Assembly (NCBI GenBank): GCA_003024985.2
Contig: PXIH01S0002016.1
DNA: 11,338 bases
Reading direction: 5' to 3' (one strand)
From: Euperipatoides rowelli
Taxonomy: Eukaryota; Onychophora; Udeonychophora; Euonychophora; Peripatopsidae
The notes beneath the pieces were generated by a model. The model was not told the DNA's origin. It made no database searches and saw nothing but the letters and a program-made list of their open reading frames with translations. Positions 1-8,700 of this stretch are shown piece after piece; positions within the stretch are counted from its first letter, which is position 1, and each line of letters starts with the position of its first letter. The position numbers and the translations under genes are program-made.

Positions 1-150
1 ATTCTATATGCGGAATAGTTTTTTTCTTATAAAATGTATTTAGATATTATGATAACTTTATATAAATACTTAATATTAATTATTATGAAATGTGGTTTAG
101 TTTTTAGGCTGTGTCTCAGATCTGAGTCAGCAGCATATTGCTAATATTTC

Positions 151-455
151 TTTTACTGTGTGCGGAATGCAAAATTCTATGACAAAAGCTTATATTTTTT
201 ATTAGGATTTATAATATATAAACAAAATGATTTCCAACTGATTTTTTTATGATTATTTTTCTAAATGTCGGCATTCATTATGCTCGCATTTACTGTGTGT
301 CCAAATAATACATTGTTAAATATTTCAAAATCTATAACAGATAGGAAAAAACTTAAATAGTATTTTTAGTTCTATTTTTTATCAGAAATTTTAATGTATA
401 AAAAGAAATGATTTCCAACCAACAGATTTTTTTTTATGATTTTTTTTTTCTATAT
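151..455 (+). repeat. Diverged tandem duplication of AT-rich sequence
   Basis: Copy 1 runs from ttttactgtgtg (151) through atgatttccaac (227) to tttttctaaatgtcg. Copy 2 runs from tttactgtgtg (289) through atgatttccaac (408) to ttttctatatgtcg. The offset is 137 bp at the left edge and 181 bp at the right, so copy 2 contains about 44 extra bases. The word tgcggaat at 9 and 161 hints at a third, truncated copy at the window edge. Confidence 0.6.
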
Positions 456-704
456 GTCGACTATAAAAAAAAACAGTTTATCTTATATTTTTCATTACTG
501 TTTATCTATCGTTAGAGATAGAATTTTTTGGTTTTGAATTTTTGAAATCTACATTAAATTTTGATTTTAAAAATGTATAAGTTTATTCCTAAATGTTTTT
601 TAATATTTGTTTTATGCTATCTGAAAGTCAAAATTATTGCATCAGTGGGCGCATCGTAAAATTTATGTCTGGACATCTTTTTACATATAATTCTAACAAA
701 TAAC

Positions 705-819
705 TATAAAATGGGCTATGTGCATGGTAAAAACCTACCAATATTGTAATGGGGAGTTAGTTTTAGGAATAGAAGGCAGAGAGAAACCCACAAGACCATA
801 CACATAGACACATTTTATA
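705..819. repeat. Inverted repeat, about 24-bp arms (small MITE-like hairpin)
   Basis: Left arm tataaaatgggctatgtgca (705-724) continues to ggt at 728. The right arm at 795-819 (accatacacatagacacatt, then ttata) is its reverse complement with two mismatches and one inserted base. The loop is about 66 bp. The outermost bases of both arms are TA/TATA, compatible with TA target sites, but this is suggestive only. The word tcgtaaaatttatg also occurs in direct orientation on either side (about 655 and 834). Confidence 0.65.
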
Positions 820-1181
820 AAAAATTGAATTTGTCGTAAAATTTATGACAGCATGCTCTCTCGAAGGTTAAAATTCATTTTTTTTTTAATTTTTTTTATT
901 ATTATCTATTTAGTATGTTCAAGTGACAACTGAGTTATTTCAAGGTATAATTATTTTCTTAATACATCATTCATGAACTCTCATCACATTCGTAAATATT
1001 GTATTAGAGCAATCTGGCAAATTGTTGAATCTAATTATCTCTTGAAATATTCAATCTCACTTGAACGTTGTAATTAATTAGTCAATTAATTATTCATTTG
1101 TAGGTTTGCATGCACATTTTTCCCCTGTTATAAAAGGAAGCTTGTGTGTACAAACTTTGTTATGTTCTTATATTAGAGGAT

Positions 1182-1215
1182 GCTGCCCTCTAGTGAGGAA
1201 GCTGCCCTCTAGTGA
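1182..1215 (+). repeat. Two tandem copies of gctgccctctagtga, period 19 bp
   Basis: The 15-bp word gctgccctctagtga is present exactly at 1182-1196 and 1201-1215. It is unusually GC-rich for its surroundings. A ccctctagtg word is common near the termini of animal short transposons, from general knowledge, so this may be a relic end. Confidence 0.75.
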
Positions 1216-1431
1216 ACAATTATATGTGTTATGATTTACGTTGTTTATTTTCTTATTGTAAGCTAAGGGTTTAACCCCTAGATTCATAGCCCCTTCAACT
1301 CAGTATTTAACTGCTATTGTCAGAAGGAGGGTTTTTCTTTTATTTATTTTTTACATTTGCAATAGAACCAGCAAAATAAATATATTTTTCTGCCTTCAGT
1401 TTTGTTTCTTGCTGTGATTACCTGCACCGCG

Positions 1432-1475
1432 ATATTGTAATGGTTCTGCTGTATAAGGCAGAATCATTATAATAT
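1432..1475. repeat. Strong hairpin, 18-bp stem with 8-nt loop
   Basis: Arm 1432-1449 pairs with 1458-1475 around the loop tgtataag. Sixteen pairs are Watson-Crick and two are G-T wobbles. The core is ggttctgc against gcagaatc. The stem is shorter than a normal animal microRNA precursor and pairing ends at the base. It could be a transposon remnant. Confidence 0.7.
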
Positions 1476-2427
1476 ATACAGTATATAATGTATATATAAA
1501 CCAGTCATTTGGCGTAATGCTGTTGTAATATTGTTATACAAAAAAGGTGATTAAGAAAATCTTAAAGGTCGTACAAAATGGATTTTGTTTTAATAGTTTT
1601 ATTTCAAAGAAATTAATATAAAAAAATAAGTTCACTTGGTTAAAAAAAATTCCAAAAAATAAAAGTTAGTTAAAAATCAAATTTATATGTTAATCCTTTT
1701 AGTCCCCCCCCCCCTTTGTACCATAGTGCTAAAAATATCCTGTAGGTAGCATTGATCGCAAGCAATTGATAACATAATCAAGAGTAAATTAAGATACTGT
1801 TAGTTCTTTAGAATTGTTAGGGAGATCGGTATTTTATAAGTAATATATTGTGCAATAAAATGTCCTTTAATAATTTTGATCTTATTCTTTCATTTACATA
1901 TCATGTCTAAAAAGTTTTTTTGATACTCTATATCTCCAATAAAAAATTTACATTTTGATTTTACATCTTTAGAAATGTTGAAAAATGGAGTGTGTTAAGC
2001 TTTGACTCTCACCGAATATAGTTAATCTACGACATCACAAAAAATTGTTGTGTGTGATCCACTGTAACCCACAGTTATCTTTTACCTACAACTGTCCAAA
2101 GATAAGTATGGGTGTTATCCTTGTAATGTTGGCCAATTTATACATTCAGTCTTATAAAGATATGTGAGAAAGTCAAACATGCAGTATTTCCTTTGACTTT
2201 TGCAATTCAAATATGAGCATATATTATTTGCAAAATTCTATAATGTTGTTTATTTGATTCACTGTTGGTGTAAGATTGAGTATATAGGGAAAACAAAAAA
2301 TTAATATGCATACGGTATATAGTATCATAACTATCATTTAATAATCATATTTTAGATACTCATCAGAAAAATATCTTTAGTCTTATTTCACATTTTATTA
2401 CCATCAGTATCTAAACACTTCTTCCTT

Positions 2428-2515
2428 CTACTACTGTTATTACACTATTACTATTGTTATATATTTTACTATTATTATTGCTATTATGGCTACTATTATT
2501 ATTATTACTTCTACC
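2428..2515 (+). repeat. Imperfect trinucleotide tract (TAT/TAC-rich)
   Basis: Interrupted runs of tta, cta and att units, including attattattg and tactattattattattactt. This is a degenerate microsatellite about 140 bp upstream of the exon 1 acceptor. It is not coding. Confidence 0.8.
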
Positions 2516-2658
2516 ATAGTAGCTATGATGGTTAAGATGATGGTAATGAAGGCAGTTTGTGATAACTTCAAATCTTTTTTTTTTTCATATTGAAAAGCAA
2601 ATCAAAATCTTAACAAATAAAACCAAATATAAATTAATTTTGGTCTTTATTGTTTCAG

Positions 2659-2754
2659 GAAAGTCCTGGATGGAGAAAATTAAGGAAGTCCGACAAAATT
2701 TGAACAAGAAAGAGGCTGATATGTTTGTGGTGACTGCCCTTGATGAAGTTGCCT
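2659..2754 (+). CDS. XPNPEP2-like: Aminopeptidase P exon 1 of the window
   Basis: A 96-nt internal exon preceded by the acceptor tgtttcag and followed by the donor gtaagc. It begins with two bases (ga) of a split codon, probably Gly, and ends with the first base (t) of the split Trp codon. It encodes 31 full codons starting KSWMEKIKEVRQ and ending FVVTALDEVA. The Ser-Trp start and the ALDE-A end are hallmarks of this family. Translation can be read on beyond 2754 to a stop at 2817-2819, but that extension has no family similarity and is intron. No in-window initiation codon belongs to the protein; the open frame from 2559 upstream of the acceptor is also intronic. Confidence 0.92.
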
Positions 2755-5700
2755 GTAAGCCATCATCTATTGTTGTTTATAGGGGTTGGATGATAAAAAA
2801 AAAAGTTCAGGGAAAGTAACAATTCTAGATGCATGTATCATAAATATAATTATATTGTTAGCTTGTGATGCATCTTAATTGTTATATGTCATTGTCACCA
2901 TATGTTTCTTTCAAGCATAATATTCAATCATACCTTATGATGAGTTCAGAATAATTTTATTCATTCTTTTTAACCTCAACTGTAAGTTCCAGAAGAATGT
3001 TTTTGCCTTGTTGTCTAGCATATTTTTTTATAAATTCGTTATAACAAAACTGTCTTAGAAGTCAACTTTTATGAAATTTGATTTTTGTATTATACTGTAC
3101 TATAGATAGGTTAATCTGTATGTATCAACAGGAATATATTAATGATTTATTTGTCTGCCAGTTAATTTTGATGGCTCTAAATGGAACCTGGAAGTAGTTA
3201 ATATATTTTTTCTTGTGCCAGAATTTAGCATTCATTTGGCACCAAAAATGTTTCTTGGTGAAAAACCATCTTTTTTTGGTCCCATTTGATAAACTATAAA
3301 TTATCTTGTTAACTGGGAAATTTTATTTCATATAGCATTTATAAAAATGAAATTAAGATAACTAATTCAAATTTATCTTATATTACCGGTAATAGATTAA
3401 TATACGTTAGTTGTTTTTGAATAATCAAACAATTTCAAATACCGTAGTATTGTTAGGGCCACTAATATGATGCAGGCTGTTACTGAGTAGGCAAATGGTT
3501 TCAATTGTCCATGTTAGGGTCTTTAATAGTCAAAAATTTAAAGAAATATTGTTAAGGCCTTTAATATAATCATGATTTGGATTTGCTTCCTAAGAATTAA
3601 ACTGGTGCATTTAGTATCAACACCAGTCTTTTTCTTGGTTAATTTAAGTATTGTTCATTTAAATTTTAGAACCACAACACCAATTGGCACGCTGTTATTT
3701 GTACACAATGGATCAAACTTGTTGATTTTGCATGGACAAACAAACAATTAAATCATATATCAAATAAGTATCCATTCATTCAACTATTTGGCAGCTATTA
3801 TTACATTGTGGCTAGTTTTACATAAACATGAATATAATAATCTAATATTTGTAAGTAAATTAGCAAAATATGCTAATATTTGGTAAGTTTTGGCAGTTCA
3901 TAATTTTGTATTGTATTTTATTTATGTTTTCTAAGTCAGTTATTCTATTAAATGTGCTTATTTATGTGGCCATAATAATCATATTACCATACTGTATGTG
4001 CATTACAGAAGGATCAAATTTATATAAGACACTTCTGCATACAGTCTGTATACTCAGGTCCTGCCTTAGGGGCGGGCTATGCAGGCAAATGCCTAGGGAA
4101 CGGGTGCCAAAATTTTCTATGATAGTATGCTTCAGATGAACATATATAAATTAAAGCAAAAAATTGCAAGTAAGTAGGCCTAGTTTAATTTCTTCGTGCC
4201 ATAATTAATTTTGAAATTTGCTGTTAATAAAACAAGAAAATTCCTTTATAATTATTTTGGGTCATTTTCCATCTGCCCATCAATAAATTTTCACTTTTAG
4301 ATTATCACTAAGGTTCAGGGTTACGATCAGATTAGGTGTGTAAATAATAATTTTTTTTTTTAAAAAAAATTGAAACATAATTTATTTGAATAAATTAATT
4401 AAATTAGCTATTACTATTAGTTATATTTACAGCACTGGCTGATAATATATCAGTAGAGTTAATTTTTTTTTTCACTCTTAGATTATCAATAGGGTTCAAG
4501 GTTACGATAAGGTTAGGTCTGTAAAAATAAACTAATTTAAAAAAATTCAAATATGTCATTTATTTGAATAAATTAAATAAATTAGCTATTAGCTACCGTA
4601 TGTTTACAGTAATGGCTGATAATATCTCGGTAGAGTTGAAATATAATGTATTTCACATTTTGATTATCAGAGGGTTGGAGCATAGTGTATTTCACATTTT
4701 GATTATCAGAGGGTTGGAGCATAGTGTATTTCACACATAGTTCGAGTTAGAGTTTAGAGTAAGGTAAAAGTTAGGAATCTAATAAAAACAAAGTTTGTGG
4801 TACTGCTGAACAAAAACCGAAAAATTTCAACCATGTAATTAAATGATTGAAACTATATTTTAAAATCTCAGGAAAGACTAACGAGAAATTGTACAATTTT
4901 GATCTAAATCATGTGACTTAGTTTTAGTCATTCTTAATCTAGAAAAATATTATTTATGTCTTGTTACAATTCGTAAGTTTTAAAAAATTCAAAATGTAAA
5001 ATATTCGTTAGGACAAGCACTCAAAATATATAAATACCGGTAATACTTAAATGATCAGCCAAATTTCGATTTTTAAACATTCGCCAATCACAAGGTCATA
5101 AAATCCCATCACTCATTTAATGGATAAAGGAATAGCTGATATGTTAGTGGCTCGGATGTTTACTGAGAATGATCGATTTTCTGATAATCATATTAGAAGG
5201 TTGAACTTTCCCGGTGTAATTATCCCACCACATATTGTTGGAGGGATATTAGATATGGTGAGCAAACAACGCCAGATCGTGTGCTAAAAGGCGATTTTCA
5301 CTTTTTAGTATGTGATTAGTTGTTTGTTCACCAGATTTAATATTTTTTCGCCAATATTGGTGTGCAGATAATGGAACCTGATCTTATTTTGTTTCACTAA
5401 TTTATGTAGAATACATTTTTTTATATGCAATATATATATAATAGATTTTCAAGTTTTATATTTCTGTTAGCATAAGCTGTAGCCTAAAGAGAAACTTTAA
5501 TCATTATGTACCGGTACTGTATAAATAAAAAATTAAATATCACACATCAAAGACCTCCCAGTACCAGAGGCCTTGCCCTGAACCCCACTGTGAAAAATCC
5601 CCCTGGGTGAGAACTTCTTCATTTTCTTCAAATAAAAGCAATGTATTCACAATGCATTGTGAATACAATGCCATATGCAAACCGGAAGTGACATCATTCC

Positions 5701-8700
5701 GTTGTATGTGCTCGATTCTGATTGGTGGAGTGAATGCCCATTTATTAACTACTCTTAAATAATACAAAAAAAAAAAATGTATGTATAAAGTAAATTATTT
5801 GTAGGAAAACAATTTTGATTATGAAATCTTGTTAACATTCGTCTTTTTTTTTTCCAGGGTTATTTAATCTAAGAGGCTCTGATGTTCCTTATAATCCACT
5901 CTTCCATGCCTATGCCATTGTAACAAACTTTTATATCAGGTACAGTACATATTTTAATATCTGAATTTATTATAGTAGAGTAGAAAATTAATATGCAATA
6001 TGAAAATATCAAATTGTGTAATGTGATTAATGGATAATCTCCTAGGGCAATTAATTTAAAATCATATTTAAATTAGTAAACCCAAAATTTAAGTAAAATA
6101 CATTATACAGTCTCTTTCTACTGAATGGTTAAATTACATTTATGTTACTTTATTTTTATTAACTTTAAAAATTCTATTATTTTCTTAAGTAATCATATTC
6201 TAATAATTTGAAGTTTGCAATGAATTTTATGGATAAATATTTAAAAAAAATGTATTTTTTTCTTTTAATTTTTTTATTCCAAATTATTTTATCCAATTTC
6301 AGGCTGTATATAAAAAACCCTGAATCCTTAACCTCAGAAGCCCAAAACCATTTAAAGGTCATCAATTGTAATAAATCCACCTGTGTTAAGGTAAGTAAAT
6401 CAATTTTAAATCTTTAATAGACAAATCTGAATATACAGTACGTGTACCTAGATGTGTAGAAAATAGAAGATTATAGTACCGGTAGTCATTTTAAAAATAT
6501 TATGTTTTTTATTTTCTTATAAAACTGGAACACCACCCCTAGGTGAAGATCCNGCACCTTCTATAAATAAATAAAATAAAAATATAAACTAATTTTTACG
6601 GATCCTCCCAAGATGTCCGCCATCTAGATATTTATTATTGATATCATCTTTAATAAACGATCCCTAACTTTAACCTAATTCATACATAAATATAATAAAT
6701 TCAAATTATAAATCAGTAGAAATATCACATTATGATCCAACTCTAAAACAATAAGCCGAACATTAAGTACACACAGAATTATTGATACATTATGTTTGCC
6801 ATGTGGCGGCCATTTTGGGAGATCCGTAAACTGAACTCCAGCCTTTTTTTATGAAAGACAGTTTAACAAGTTCATTTTAAATCTTCATTCCCATCGTCTA
6901 CTCTTCTTTTTTTTTTTGTTTATTGTTATTGTAAATAATTTGGATATTATAATTATCTATTTTAATCATTCATTAAGTTTAAATTTTTGCATAAAACGTG
7001 CTGACCATCTAAATCATTACTTATTTTCAGCTTGCAAGGTATGAGAGCATGATTTATGACCTCATTCAGGAAGGCAATAAGCTGCAGAGAATCATGATCA
7101 GCCCTGAATCAAGTTATGCAGTCTATCTTGCTATACCGGAAGTAACAAAAATTGACAAATTTAATACATTTGGTTATTCTCCGATAAACGGTCCCAAATT
7201 ATTTTATCAATTGTTTCGAATAAACGATCCCAAATTAAAATATCACTAACATGGTTATAGTTTCAGGAATATGGAGTCGGCCAGTTAGAGTAACATAATT
7301 TAGCCGAGAGGAAATTAGCATCTGACTAGCAAGTTCTTGAGCATCATTTAATCCAGAAATGGGCCGTTGATTGGTTATAGGTTTGGCTGACGGAAGTTAT
7401 GGAAAAATGATCAAAACGATCAAAAAAACTTTATTGCATGCCTGATTACCATAAGGTTGGTGCCTAATTGTTTTACTTACATAATAGGGTTAGGGTTCAT
7501 GTTGGAATTAAGGTTATGATTGTAAATAAAAAAAATTCAGAACACCCCTATAAAAAATTAAAAATAATTTGGGTTCATTTATCTGAGAATAACCCTTACA
7601 TTAACATTATGTCTTAATGATAATAAACTCAAATAAATTAATTATATTTACACTATATTAAATCATTATGTTTAGAATCTTTATTTAATATCTATAACAG
7701 GATCGTCGACTGATTGACGTGTCTCCCATTTCCCGAATGAAAGTCATTAAAAATCAACAAGAGCGAGAGAACATGAAGCGAGCTCATGTAAGGAACCATT
7801 AGATATTATTTAAGCATTTATTAAGGCTATATGATTTTCTTGATACATAATAAAATGAATTTTGACATTAAATTAAAATTTTATTAGCTTTCGTAATCAA
7901 ATACTCAAAATAGATAAGAAGAAAAAAATAAAAATAAATGTGAGTTTGTTCAGTTAATGCAAGTCTGTTAGGAAGCAAGTGTCTTTTAGTCATAGGGAAT
8001 TGGCATTTTCCTCAGACAATTCTCTAGTGGAACTGTAATAGTCCCAAATTTTTAAGTTGGTTGTGGGGTGTATGAACAAACTTCATAAGAAACTACATAG
8101 GTATGACCAGTGGTGATGAGAGGGCCATAGACTCATAAAGGTCAACAAAACATAAAACCAAAAAAAAAAAAAAAGCTCATCAAATTTTCACACATAAGGG
8201 GCCTTACAACCTGGACAGGGGGTCCACAGGTCCATCCAAAGTAAACAAAATGTTCATACAACCAAAAAAAAAAGCTTATCAAATCTTCACAAACAGGGCC
8301 CCATAAACATAAAAACATTATCAAAAATATGAAAAGAACTACCTGGATTTCCAATCCCGGGATCCTGAAAAAATGTGGGGGCCCTGCTGCTGAATGTCAG
8401 CTGTTCACTTCATCATTTAGTGAAGCAGTGAATTGTTTTATAAGAATGGGCGAGAAAAAGATGATTGCTATCTGATTCAGTCACATTCTCTTATGCATAT
8501 TATAAATCATAGAATACCATATGGCAGTGCCATCTGCAAGCCTGTGTTCAGAGGAAAGGATTCTTTATATTATAACGATTGCCTTTCTTAAGTTTTGTGT
8601 ATCTTTTCCTTATTTGTTAGCATATGTTCGTGTAATGCGAAGAATAAGCTGTTATGATACAATGTCAAATATTTTTAGGAATTAAAAAATAGTTTTGATG

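Larger units (their letters stand above)
1..2658 (+). other. End of the upstream intron (at least 2,658 bp)
   Basis: No sequence resembling the preceding aminopeptidase P exons is found, so this is read as the 3' part of an intron that ends at the acceptor tgtttcag. Contents: duplicated AT-rich sequence at 151-455, inverted repeats at 705-819 and 1432-1475, a 15-bp word repeated at 1182-1215, a C run at about 1705-1714, and a TAT/TAC-rich tract at 2428-2515. 840-1180 and 1500-2400 are otherwise unique AT-rich sequence. Confidence 0.75.
2755..5857 (+). other. Intron of 3,103 bp with repeats and transposon relics
   Basis: Phase-1 GT...AG intron; the flanking exon bases t|gg rebuild a Trp codon. 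It ends in a long T-rich tract before ccag. It holds three diverged copies of a tgttagggcc-type word (3451, 3512, 3550), a GC-richer patch at 4050-4115, tandem repeats at 4291-4790, a likely hAT transposase remnant at 5105-5287 that overlaps an inverted repeat, and a GC-richer island with a 26-bp palindrome at 5545-5735. No further exon of the aminopeptidase is expected here, because exons 1 and 2 join without a gap in the family alignment. Between 2820 and 3440 I see only AT-rich unique sequence. Confidence 0.85.
7142..7700 (+). other. Intron of 559 bp
   Basis: Phase-0 GT...AG intron. The acceptor context tctataacag has a weak pyrimidine tract. It holds a 36-bp direct duplication (7184-7250) that shares the word ataaacgatccc with the MITE family, and a probable MITE-family fragment at 7480-7545 with agggttagggtt. 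Nothing else of note. Confidence 0.83.

Noticed and set aside
3870-4139. 89-codon open frame in the 3.1 kb intron
   Set aside because: The hydrophobic N-terminal part reflects T-rich sequence and the C-terminal part crosses a GC-rich transposon-like patch; no family resemblance.
4054-5580. A complete hAT element from the caggtcctgcc patch to the ccttgccctg patch
   Set aside because: The putative ends share only a few bases and no 8-bp flanking duplication is present; the tandem repeats in between do not fit one element.
5540-5767. 75-codon open frame on the minus strand
   Set aside because: No recognisable protein features. It spans a perfect palindrome and motif-rich, transposon-like sequence within an intron, so it is best read as a chance frame.
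7486-7500. Telomere-like agggttagggtt
   Set aside because: Only two units, embedded in a dispersed repeat whose other copies carry diverged versions of the same words.
8142-8354. 70-codon minus-strand frame rich in Phe and Leu
   Set aside because: It translates poly-A tracts and both copies of a 100-bp duplication. The hydrophobic runs come from low-complexity DNA.
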